Below are positions 27,729-35,747 of a stretch of DNA of 64,000 nt, one piece after another. The notes beneath the pieces were generated by a model. That model had not been told where the DNA came from. It made no database searches and saw nothing but the letters and a program-made list of their open reading frames with translations. The position numbers and the translations under genes were made by a program. Positions within the stretch are counted from its first letter, which is position 1. Each line of letters starts with the position of its first letter. The DNA is from Cellulophaga baltica (GTDB lineage Bacteria; Bacteroidota; Bacteroidia; Flavobacteriales; Flavobacteriaceae): contig NZ_FNBD01000008.1 of assembly GCF_900102165.1 (NCBI RefSeq), positions 202,686-266,685 of the forward strand, given 5' to 3'.

Positions 27729-29468
27729 ATGGAAGCGATTGATTGGAGTATATTAATAGGCACCTTAGCTTTTATTGTAGGTTATGGAGTTTGGAAAACA
27801 AAAGGCAGTAAGAACGTAAAAGACTATGTTCTAGGTGGTAAAGAAGCCAATTGGACTACTGTTGGATTATCAGTGATGGCTACACAAGCCAGTGCTATCA
27901 CCTTCTTATCTACTCCAGGACAAGCATTTCATGACGGGATGGGATTTGTTCAATTTTATTTTGGCCTACCTATTGCCATGGTCATCATTTGTATTGTGTT
28001 TGTTCCGCTGTATCACCGCTTAAAAGTATACACTGCTTACGAGTTTTTAGAATCTAGATTTGATGTAAAAACCAGAACACTTGCCGCGCTACTATTTTTA
28101 ATTCAAAGAGGTTTAGCTGCGGGAATTACGATCTACGCACCTTCTATTATATTATCTGCCGTTCTAGGGTGGGATTTACTCACTTTAAATATTATCATCG
28201 GTACCATTGTAACTATTTATACCGTTTCTGGAGGTACTAAGGCTGTAAACGTTACTCAAAAACAGCAAATGTTTATTATTATGCTGGGAATGTTTGTAGC
28301 CTTCTTTTATATCTTGGGGTATTTACCCGAAGACATAACTTTTAGCAAAGCTTTAAAAGTTGCAGGTGCTAGCGGCAAATTAGATATTTTAGATTTTAGT
28401 TTTGATACGTCCAAACGCTACACTTTTTGGAATGGTATCACCGGAGGTCTATTCCTTTTCCTAGCATATTTTGGTACAGATCAAAGCCAAGTACAACGTT
28501 ATCTTTCTGGAAAATCTGTTAGAGAAAGTCAGCTTGGTCTAATTTTTAACGGTATATTCAAAATCCCAATGCAGTTCTTTATTTTACTTCTAGGAGTTTT
28601 AGTTTTTGTTTTTTACCAATACAACCCTTCTCCCTTAAACTTTAATCCTGCTGCAACTTCGGCGGTATATGACTCTGAATATGCAGAAGATTACAAATTA
28701 CTAGAACAAGCACATGAAGAACTAGCTATAGAAAAAAAAATAGCGCAAGATGAGTTTTCTGCAGCATTAGACATCAAAGAGTATGATGCTACTGTAGAAG
28801 CAAAACAGCATATTATTTCTGTAAACAATAAAGACAAAAAAAATAGAGCTGCAGCCCGTGAGGTAATAAATGAAGCAGATCCTAATATAGAAACCAATGA
28901 TAAGGATTATGTCTTTATTCACTTTATACTAAATTACCTCCCAAAAGGACTTATAGGCTTACTACTTGCTGTAATACTATCTGCAGCAATGTCTTCAACC
29001 GCATCAGAATTAAATGCCTTAGGAACTATTACGGCCCTTGACATTTATAAAAGACACACCGAAAAAAGAGGAGAAAAACCACAAGAATACTATGTAAATA
29101 TGTCTAAATGGTTTACCCTTATTTGGGGCGTCATAGCCATAGGCATTGCATGTGTTTCTAATTTATTTGACAACTTAATACAATTGGTAAATATTATAGG
29201 TTCTATATTTTACGGGAATGTTCTAGGGATATTTTTACTTGCCTTTTTTATCAAATTTGTAAAGGGAAATGCTGTTTTTATAGGGGCTATTATTACACAG
29301 GTTTTAGTAATTGCCATCTATTATTTCTTTATTTACAGCATGCCAGAAGGAGAGGAAAAAGTGAGTTATTTACTACTAAATTTAATAGGTTGTGGTCTGG
29401 TAATGGGGATTTCAATTTTCTTACAGTTGTTTGATAATATTCTTAAAACACCATCGATAGAGGCATAA
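27729..29468 (+). CDS. Sodium:solute symporter family transporter
   Basis: A 579-residue inner-membrane protein of the SSS family, with about 14 hydrophobic helices and 'GGKEANWTTVGLSVMATQASAITFLSTPG' features split over helix 1-2, 'GGTKAVNVTQKQQ' and 'TDQSQVQRYLSGKS'. A hydrophilic, Glu/Lys/Ala-rich insert of about 80 residues lies around 315-395 between helices, which is unusual for the family. Substrate unknown; sugars or acidic sugars are common in this group. Preceded by the 33-residue membrane peptide and the deacetylase. Confidence 0.9.
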   Translation: MEAIDWSILIGTLAFIVGYGVWKTKGSKNVKDYVLGGKEANWTTVGLSVMATQASAITFLSTPGQAFHDGMGFVQFYFGLPIAMVIICIVFVPLYHRLKVYTAYEFLESRFDVKTRTLAALLFLIQRGLAAGITIYAPSIILSAVLGWDLLTLNIIIGTIVTIYTVSGGTKAVNVTQKQQMFIIMLGMFVAFFYILGYLPEDITFSKALKVAGASGKLDILDFSFDTSKRYTFWNGITGGLFLFLAYFGTDQSQVQRYLSGKSVRESQLGLIFNGIFKIPMQFFILLLGVLVFVFYQYNPSPLNFNPAATSAVYDSEYAEDYKLLEQAHEELAIEKKIAQDEFSAALDIKEYDATVEAKQHIISVNNKDKKNRAAAREVINEADPNIETNDKDYVFIHFILNYLPKGLIGLLLAVILSAAMSSTASELNALGTITALDIYKRHTEKRGEKPQEYYVNMSKWFTLIWGVIAIGIACVSNLFDNLIQLVNIIGSIFYGNVLGIFLLAFFIKFVKGNAVFIGAIITQVLVIAIYYFFIYSMPEGEEKVSYLLLNLIGCGLVMGISIFLQLFDNILKTPSIEA

Positions 29469-29470
29469 AA

Positions 29471-29503
29471 AAAAGCGCTTCATTTTATAAATGAAGCGCT
29501 TTT
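29471..29503. terminator. Bidirectional intrinsic terminator
   Basis: AAAAGCGCTTCATTT (29471-29485) pairs with AAATGAAGCGCTTTT (29489-29503) around TAT, between the symporter and the convergent DUF2911 gene. Confidence 0.9.
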
Positions 29504-29521
29504 AATTTTAGAGGACACCTT

Positions 29522-30367
29522 TTATTTTGCGCCCCATTCTTTTAATGAATCTTTATTCATTTTAACGTAATCCATATTCTTCGCTATTTCTGCCGCTGCT
29601 AAAGATTTTTTAGCTGCTTCTATAGCTCCTTTTTTATCACCTGCTTTTGCATAGATAAGAGATTGTTGTCTTAGTTGCCAGAATGCTGGTTTCTCAGTCA
29701 TTGACATAGCCTTGTCCATCCATTCTTTAGCTTGCTTAATATCTTTACCAGAATTTAAGTAGTATACTGCAGATGCATAATAATCGCCCGCACCAGGACC
29801 AGCCATCACTTTACTTATTCCTTCCATCACTGTAGCATCGGTAGGAACTTCAAAAGGAATAGCAACTTTAGTCGTATCCCAAGATATTTCTAAATGCGCA
29901 CCATTATCCGAAATGTGATTGATTGCCAATGTAAAAGATTCTGCTTTATCTGCTATTGTCGTTGGGTTTATTTTTACTACCGCTGCAACCTTACTTGCAT
30001 CCCAGCTTTCTGGAGTTCCCCAGTTTTCTGTATTCGTGTAAAAATTAACTTCCCAAACTGCTTCTCCAGGAACGGTAAAAATAGCATATGAACCTGCTTT
30101 AAGTTCTTTCCCTGCAACTTTTACATCATTGCTAAAAGTAACAATTGAGTTTTTATTAGCTCCTGTTCTCCACATTTTGTCAAAAGGTACTAAATCTCCA
30201 AATACCGTTCTACCACGCATTGCCGGCCTAGAGTATTCTAAAGTTACATCTGTTAAACCAACAACTTGTGTCACTTTAGCAGCAGGGCTTGCTTGTGGGG
30301 TTGCTATTTGAGCATTCGCTGCAAAACCAGCGCAAAGTGCTAAAAATAAAAATAGGGTTCTTTTCAT
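29522..30367 (-). CDS. DUF2911 secreted protein with a TPR-like tail
   Basis: A 281-residue protein with a signal peptide (ending 'CAGFAANAQ'). Residues about 25-175 are a DUF2911 domain, with 'LTDVTLEYSRPAMRGRTVFG' and 'WRTGANKNSIVTFS'. Residues about 190-280 are helical and TPR-like ('ASAVYYLNSGKDIKQAKEWM'). Function unknown; common in Bacteroidota. It has its own promoter on the minus strand. Confidence 0.88.
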   Translation of the reverse strand: MKRTLFLFLALCAGFAANAQIATPQASPAAKVTQVVGLTDVTLEYSRPAMRGRTVFGDLVPFDKMWRTGANKNSIVTFSNDVKVAGKELKAGSYAIFTVPGEAVWEVNFYTNTENWGTPESWDASKVAAVVKINPTTIADKAESFTLAINHISDNGAHLEISWDTTKVAIPFEVPTDATVMEGISKVMAGPGAGDYYASAVYYLNSGKDIKQAKEWMDKAMSMTEKPAFWQLRQQSLIYAKAGDKKGAIEAAKKSLAAAEIAKNMDYVKMNKDSLKEWGAK

Positions 30368-30390
30368 GATAATTAGTTATTTAATTTTAA

Positions 30391-30418
30391 CAAAGCTACT
30401 AATAAAGGAATCCATCAA
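30391..30418 (-). promoter_or_regulatory. Promoter for the DUF2911 gene
   Basis: On the minus strand TTG (complement of 30416-30418) and TAGCTTTG (complement of 30391-30398) are 17 bases apart, matching the Bacteroidota pattern. Confidence 0.6.
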
Positions 30419-30514
30419 TTGTTAACAAATCCTTAAATAAGAATTCTGAAAAATTATTGAGAAATGTAATTTTTGTTTAAACTTTAATTAGTAAATTTAA
30501 ACAAAATTTACAGA

Positions 30515-31012
30515 ATGCGACTTTATAGATTACATTCAAAACAACAATTACCTATTTCTAAAGAGAAAGCATGGAGCTTCCTCTCTGACCCTGCTAATTT
30601 AAAAGTGATTACTCCAGATGCTATGGGGTTTGAGATTTTATCTGGTGCCGATAAGGAAATGTATGCTGGGCAAATTATACAGTATAATGTTTCGCCCGTT
30701 GCTGGTATTAAAACGCGTTGGGTAACAGAAATAACGCATGTTGAAAAGGGTACTTATTTCGTTGATGAACAGCGATATGGACCGTATGCACTTTGGCATC
30801 ACAAACATTTTATTACAGCAACAGCACAGGGTGTAGAAATGGAAGACATCATAGATTATAAAATTCCATTCGGCTGGCTAGGCCAACTGGTGCATGGCCT
30901 ATTTATAAAAAAACAATTAACTACCATATTCAAATATAGAGAAGATAAACTTACATCTCTATTTGGCACCATAGAAGGAGCCAAAAATTATCTTGAACTA
31001 AAAAAAATATAA
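30515..31012 (+). CDS. SRPBCC-fold ligand-binding protein
   Basis: A 165-residue helix-grip (START/Bet v1-like) protein starting 'LHSKQQLPISKEKAWSFLS' and containing 'GFEILSGAD' and 'WVTEITHVEKG'. Such proteins bind hydrophobic molecules. It is the first gene of a three-gene run with an SDR and a photolyase, spaced by 2 and 20 bases. The context suggests a part in light-linked pigment or cofactor chemistry, which is inference. Confidence 0.85.
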   Translation: MRLYRLHSKQQLPISKEKAWSFLSDPANLKVITPDAMGFEILSGADKEMYAGQIIQYNVSPVAGIKTRWVTEITHVEKGTYFVDEQRYGPYALWHHKHFITATAQGVEMEDIIDYKIPFGWLGQLVHGLFIKKQLTTIFKYREDKLTSLFGTIEGAKNYLELKKI

Positions 31013-31014
31013 CG

Positions 31015-31707
31015 ATGAAAAAAAATATACTCCTTATAGGGGGCTCTCACGGTATTGGTTTATCAATAGCCAAAACATTACATGAAAATCATACTATATT
31101 TATAGCATCTAGAACCAAGGAAGCTTTGGAAGATCTGTCTATAACACATATTTCGTTTGATGCTTTAACTGATGAAATAGATACTTCACTCCTACCCGAT
31201 ACCTTAGACGGATTTGTATTTTGTCCTGGGAGTATCAATCTAAAACCTTTTAAGATGATGAGTTTAGATACCTTCCATGAAGATATGGAACTCAATTTTT
31301 TCAGCATGGTTAAAGTAGTTAAATCTATTATTTCAAGAATGGCAGAAAATTCTAGTATGGTCTTTTTCAGTACGGTTGCTGTAGGTACGGGTATGCCATT
31401 TCATACCAGTGTTGCTGCAGCAAAAGGAGCCATAGAAGGTTTTGCCAAATCTATGGCTGCCGAATATGCTCCAAAAATTAGAGTGAATGTCATTGCTCCA
31501 TCTTTAGTAAATACACCTCTTGCAAAACGTTTATTGAATAACGACAAGAAAATTGAAATGATGTCTGAAAGACATCCTTTAAAGCGCGTAGGTACCCCTG
31601 AAGATATTGCCGCAATTTCTGTATTTTTATTGAGTGATAATAGTACTTGGATGACCGGACAAGTTGTAGGCGTTGACGGAGGAATGTCTAGTCTTAATAT
31701 AAATTAA
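31015..31707 (+). CDS. SDR-fold protein with an altered active site
   Basis: A 230-residue short-chain dehydrogenase/reductase fold. The cofactor motif 'GGSHGIG' is at residues 9-15 and the Ser strand 'MVFFSTVAVG' is present. Where the catalytic YxxxK is expected the sequence is 'TSVAAAKGAIEGF': the Lys is kept but the Tyr position is Val. The C-terminal 'WMTGQVVGVDGG' is typical. It may therefore lack classical oxidoreductase activity. It sits between an SRPBCC gene and the photolyase gene. Confidence 0.86.
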   Translation: MKKNILLIGGSHGIGLSIAKTLHENHTIFIASRTKEALEDLSITHISFDALTDEIDTSLLPDTLDGFVFCPGSINLKPFKMMSLDTFHEDMELNFFSMVKVVKSIISRMAENSSMVFFSTVAVGTGMPFHTSVAAAKGAIEGFAKSMAAEYAPKIRVNVIAPSLVNTPLAKRLLNNDKKIEMMSERHPLKRVGTPEDIAAISVFLLSDNSTWMTGQVVGVDGGMSSLNIN

Positions 31708-31727
31708 TCGTATTTCAAAACAGCTTA

Positions 31728-33038
31728 ATGAGTAAGAAAATTTCAATATTTTGGTTTAGAAGAGACCTACGATTAGAAGACAATATTGGTTTATACCATG
31801 CCCTTCAAAGCGATTACCCTGTACTTCCTATTTTTATTTTTGATAAAGACATTCTTGAAAATTTACCTAAGGATGATGCTCGTGTGAGTTTTATTTTTAA
31901 TCAATTAGAAAGTATGAGAAATACACTCCAAGAAGCGGTTGAAAGTTCTTTGGCTCTCTATCATGGAATACCACAAGAAATTTTTAAAAGTCTGCTGGAA
32001 GATTATGAAGTACAAGCCGTCTATACCAATCACGACTATGAGCCATATGCAACGGAAAGAGACACAAAAATTCAAGACTATTTAAAAGATAATAATGTTG
32101 AATTTCATTCCTATAAAGATCAAGTAATTTTTGAAAAGGGCGATGTTTTAAAAGACGATGGGGATCCCTATGTAGTATACACGCCATACAAAACCAAATG
32201 GAAGTCTATTTTTGATTCGAAAAAAGATTTAAAAACCTACAATACTAAAAAATATTTTAAAAATTTCATTGCCCATAGCAGGCTCCCGAATTTGAGTTTA
32301 TCGGATATGGGATTTGAAACCTCAAAAATAAAAGTCCCCAACTATACCGCTAGTGCTAAGGTGATACAAAACTATGAGGATACCCGTAACTACCCTGCTA
32401 TTGAAAATGGCACTTCACACTTAGGACCACATTTACGCTTTGGTACCGTTTCTATTCGTGAGATAACCAAACGCGCTATCTCTGAAAAAAATGAAGTGTT
32501 TTGGAGCGAGCTTATTTGGCGCGAATTTTTCATGCAAATTCTTTGGCATTTTCCAAATACTACAAAAAATGCTTTCAGGGCTAAGTATGATCGCATCGAA
32601 TGGCGCAATAATGAGGCTGAATTCGAAAAATGGAAGAATGGAGAAACGGGTTACGCACTAGTAGATGCAGGTATGCGCGAGCTTAATACCACAGGGTATA
32701 TGCATAACAGAGTACGTATGTTAGTCGCTAGTTTTTTATGCAAACACTTATTAATAGATTGGCGTTGGGGAGAAGCTTATTTTGCAGAAAAACTTTTAGA
32801 TTTTGATTTGAGTGCCAATGTTGGTAACTGGCAATGGGCGGCAGGTAGCGGTGTTGATGCTGCTCCGTACTTCCGGATTTTTAATCCCATGACACAAATC
32901 GATAAATTTGATAAACAAAAAGAATACATTAATAAATGGGTAACAGATTTACAGGAGCTTACTTATCCAGATAAAATGGTAGATCATAAAATGGCCAGAG
33001 AACGTTGTTTAAAAACGTATAAGGAAGCACTTTCTTAA
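31728..33038 (+). CDS. phr: Deoxyribodipyrimidine photolyase (class I type)
   Basis: A 436-residue photolyase/cryptochrome-family flavoprotein that uses blue light to reverse UV pyrimidine dimers. The N-terminal antenna domain begins 'SIFWFRRDLRLEDN'; the FAD domain shows 'SELIWREFFMQILWHFP', 'DAGMRELNTTGYMHNRVRM' and 'LSANVGNWQWAAGSG'. Length is close to bacterial class I CPD photolyases (about 430-480). A DASH cryptochrome is less likely from the length and motifs. Last gene of the SRPBCC-SDR-phr run. Confidence 0.93.
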   Translation: MSKKISIFWFRRDLRLEDNIGLYHALQSDYPVLPIFIFDKDILENLPKDDARVSFIFNQLESMRNTLQEAVESSLALYHGIPQEIFKSLLEDYEVQAVYTNHDYEPYATERDTKIQDYLKDNNVEFHSYKDQVIFEKGDVLKDDGDPYVVYTPYKTKWKSIFDSKKDLKTYNTKKYFKNFIAHSRLPNLSLSDMGFETSKIKVPNYTASAKVIQNYEDTRNYPAIENGTSHLGPHLRFGTVSIREITKRAISEKNEVFWSELIWREFFMQILWHFPNTTKNAFRAKYDRIEWRNNEAEFEKWKNGETGYALVDAGMRELNTTGYMHNRVRMLVASFLCKHLLIDWRWGEAYFAEKLLDFDLSANVGNWQWAAGSGVDAAPYFRIFNPMTQIDKFDKQKEYINKWVTDLQELTYPDKMVDHKMARERCLKTYKEALS

Positions 33039-33129
33039 ATTTAATACGACGGTGTTAAAATTAAATGAGCAATTATAAATTGGTATATCTTTAATCTAGA
33101 ATTCTCTATTAAAAAAGTTCTAGAATTTT

Positions 33130-33789
33130 ATGGATAAAATCCCATCATTTGGTAGCCGTTTACGAAGAAATATAGTAACCGTACCTGAAATTATTGAGCA
33201 GTGCTCAGGCATTAGTGTGTTTGGCCAAGTATTGAAATCGTTTTTATTTAGTACAGACGTGGCAATTATCAGGAATACCAATGCAAATGCTATCATAGCG
33301 GTGTATCCTTTTACCCCACAACCAGTAATCTCTAATGCATTGATTTTAGCCGCAGATAAACCCATATTTTGTGGGGTTGGTGGCGGACTCACCACAGGTA
33401 TGCGTTCATTGGAATTGGCGATACATGCAGAATTTCAGGGTGCAATGGGAGTAGTACTTAACAAGCCTACTCCTAATAGTTTAATTGCAGAGTTAAAAGA
33501 GAAAATAGATATTCCTGTGACCATAACTATTGTATCGGACAAAGATGATATCCGTGGAAGAATAAAAGCTGGAGTAGATATTTTTAACGTTTCTGGAGCT
33601 AGCAAGACTACAGATATCATTAAGAGAATAAAAGATATTAATCCAGATGTTGCTATTTTAGCTACTGGAGGAAAGTCAGAAGAGACCATATTCGAAGCTA
33701 TAGAAGCAGGTGCGAATGCTATATCTTACACCCCGCCTTCTACAGGAGAATTGTTTAAAGAAATTATGACCCGTTACAGAGACGAATAA
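33130..33789 (+). CDS. TIM-barrel-like protein of unknown function
   Basis: A 219-residue soluble protein with repeated beta-alpha units and glycine-rich phosphate-binding-like segments ('DIFNVSGASKT', 'VAILATGGKSEET', 'GANAISYTPPS'), suggesting a ribulose-phosphate-binding-barrel fold. I do not recognise a catalytic set and assign no reaction. The GNAT gene starts one base after its stop. Confidence 0.7.
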   Translation: MDKIPSFGSRLRRNIVTVPEIIEQCSGISVFGQVLKSFLFSTDVAIIRNTNANAIIAVYPFTPQPVISNALILAADKPIFCGVGGGLTTGMRSLELAIHAEFQGAMGVVLNKPTPNSLIAELKEKIDIPVTITIVSDKDDIRGRIKAGVDIFNVSGASKTTDIIKRIKDINPDVAILATGGKSEETIFEAIEAGANAISYTPPSTGELFKEIMTRYRDE

Positions 33790-33790
33790 A

Positions 33791-34201
33791 ATGATTGAAA
33801 TAAAAGAAATTACAGCAGAAGAAACATATCCACTGCGGCATGAGGTCATGTATCCTAATCATCCTTTTGAGTATATAAAACTTCCAAAAGACCAAGAAGG
33901 AAAACACTTTGCTGTAGTAAATAATGCGAAAAATGTGACCGTAGTTTCTTTATTTTTTGAAAATGATAACGCTCAATTTCGCAAGCTCGCTACCCTAGAA
34001 TCTGAACAAGGTAAAGGGTATGCTTCTAAGCTTCTAGATTTTATAATCGCCTATGCCAAGACAAAAAATGCTAAAAAATTGTGGTGTAATGCAAGAGTTA
34101 ATAAAACCAATTATTATAAAAAATTTGGGTTAAAAGAAACCCATAAAACCTATACCGAAGCAGGTATTGATTTTATTATCTTAGAAATGGACTTAATTTA
34201 A
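33791..34201 (+). CDS. GNAT family N-acetyltransferase
   Basis: A 136-residue single GNAT domain. The acetyl-CoA-binding motif A is 'ESEQGKGYASKLLDFIIAYA' (about residues 73-92), with the preceding strand 'AQFRKLATL' and following 'KLWCNAR' and 'YYKKFGLKE'. The acceptor is unknown. It is one base downstream of the barrel-protein gene and likely co-transcribed. Confidence 0.9.
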   Translation: MIEIKEITAEETYPLRHEVMYPNHPFEYIKLPKDQEGKHFAVVNNAKNVTVVSLFFENDNAQFRKLATLESEQGKGYASKLLDFIIAYAKTKNAKKLWCNARVNKTNYYKKFGLKETHKTYTEAGIDFIILEMDLI

Positions 34202-34246
34202 AAACTCCCATTTAAACAAATAATTAGGGATTTAAAAGCGATAACA

Positions 34247-35737
34247 TTACCTCCATAATACGCTGCTCTCCCGTACATCTAATAACAAATTAGAATTCAT
34301 TGCTCTTACCTGTATTAAATGAGCACCTTCCTTCATGTTTTCTGGAATAGCAATACGCCATAAATGTTTACTATTTTTAACTGTCTCTGGAAATGCACTA
34401 ATAGGCTGACCTTTATAACGGCCTAAAACTTGGAGTTTGTACAATCGTTTTAATTCTGGTGCAACTCCTTCATGTTTATCCATTGGCAACCATTGGTTAT
34501 CCCCAAAATTAATTTCTACTTGAGTATTTTCATCTGCCGCAAAAACATTGGCATAAACAAAAGGCTCGTTCAATTCATTTAATGATTTATCCCACTCATT
34601 AACTTCAGGAACCCATATATTAATTTGCTTGGTTGCGGGTGCTCCTGAAACTTTATATTGAAGTTCACGTTTATCTCCTTCCACATTCATAAACCAATAC
34701 CCTTTAGGCGTACCATCATGCATAATAGAAAATGGGATACCTCTCAAATCATGTGAACCTTGCCACCACGAACCACAAACTGCTCCACAAACCAATTCAT
34801 GTATTGCAGTTTTCTGTAATGCTCTCTTATAATAATTATGATATTGGGTATGTGTATGACCTGCAGTAATAAAAACATCATCAAAAGGACGCAGTAGCTT
34901 TAGTAAAGCATCCTTATTATTAACTTCATTAAAAGGAATATGCATAGCAATATTGATTGCTTTGTACTTATCTTTCTTTAGGGCTATAAGGTTTTTTATA
35001 AATTCTAATTGATCATTATCGATTTGTGCTTTGTACTTCCCTTCAGGTAAAGGTCTGATATTATTTAAAACTAAAAATAAATTATCTCCATATTCAAAAG
35101 CATAATATGAAGGACCAAATTTAGCTTCAAAACTAGCATCTCTCTCACTCAAAGTTGTGGCTTCAAAATTCAAATCGTGGTTGCCAATTACATAAAAAAC
35201 AGGACAACCTACTAAACCTAAAACAGCCGCTAGTGGATCAAATATTTCAAGGTTATCAAAAGATAAATCTCCTAACGGCATTATAAAATCTGGTCTATTA
35301 TAAACCAATTCTTCTGTTACCAATTTTCCAACATGATGCACATCATCTATAACATCTACCTGTACATCTCCTAAAAGTGCAACTTTGGTTTTTTTATTCT
35401 CTGTATGCGCATATAATGCAAAGTCATAATCCTTGATGTTCTTTTTTAAAGGATGAAAATACGACTGTACAATATTCAATTCATTTAGTTCTGAAATATA
35501 GCCTGACGGTTTTATTACAAACACTAAATTACCTGGAATAGCGTTAATAGTATACGCTCCATTAGGATCAGAAACAACAATATCTTTTCCGTTACTTATC
35601 AAAATATTGGGAAGTCCTTTTTCAGTTCTATTCAAAGTTCCATTCTTATTCTCATCTAAAAAAACAGTTCCACTTATTCTCTGACCGAAAGAATACACAA
35701 CTAAAAGAAAAAATAATGGTATTAATCGTTTTTTCAT
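34247..35737 (-). CDS. Secreted calcineurin-like metallophosphoesterase
   Basis: A 496-residue secreted protein with a signal peptide ending 'YSFGQ'. Domain order: an N-terminal Ig-like/SdrD-type module ('ISGTVFLDENKNGTLN', about 20-110), the metallophosphoesterase core (about 115-320) with 'ALLGDVQVD', 'MPLGDLSFDN', 'VIGNHDLNF', 'IAMHIPF' and 'AGHTHTQYHNY', and a C-terminal beta domain. The first metal motif reads D-x-Q instead of D-x-H, seen in some branches of this family. Last gene of the Sus-like locus, ten bases after the phosphatase fusion gene. Probably cleaves phosphodiesters or phosphomonoesters in the periplasm. Confidence 0.87.
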   Translation of the reverse strand: MKKRLIPLFFLLVVYSFGQRISGTVFLDENKNGTLNRTEKGLPNILISNGKDIVVSDPNGAYTINAIPGNLVFVIKPSGYISELNELNIVQSYFHPLKKNIKDYDFALYAHTENKKTKVALLGDVQVDVIDDVHHVGKLVTEELVYNRPDFIMPLGDLSFDNLEIFDPLAAVLGLVGCPVFYVIGNHDLNFEATTLSERDASFEAKFGPSYYAFEYGDNLFLVLNNIRPLPEGKYKAQIDNDQLEFIKNLIALKKDKYKAINIAMHIPFNEVNNKDALLKLLRPFDDVFITAGHTHTQYHNYYKRALQKTAIHELVCGAVCGSWWQGSHDLRGIPFSIMHDGTPKGYWFMNVEGDKRELQYKVSGAPATKQINIWVPEVNEWDKSLNELNEPFVYANVFAADENTQVEINFGDNQWLPMDKHEGVAPELKRLYKLQVLGRYKGQPISAFPETVKNSKHLWRIAIPENMKEGAHLIQVRAMNSNLLLDVRESSVLWR

Positions 35738-35747
35738 GACAATTCTT

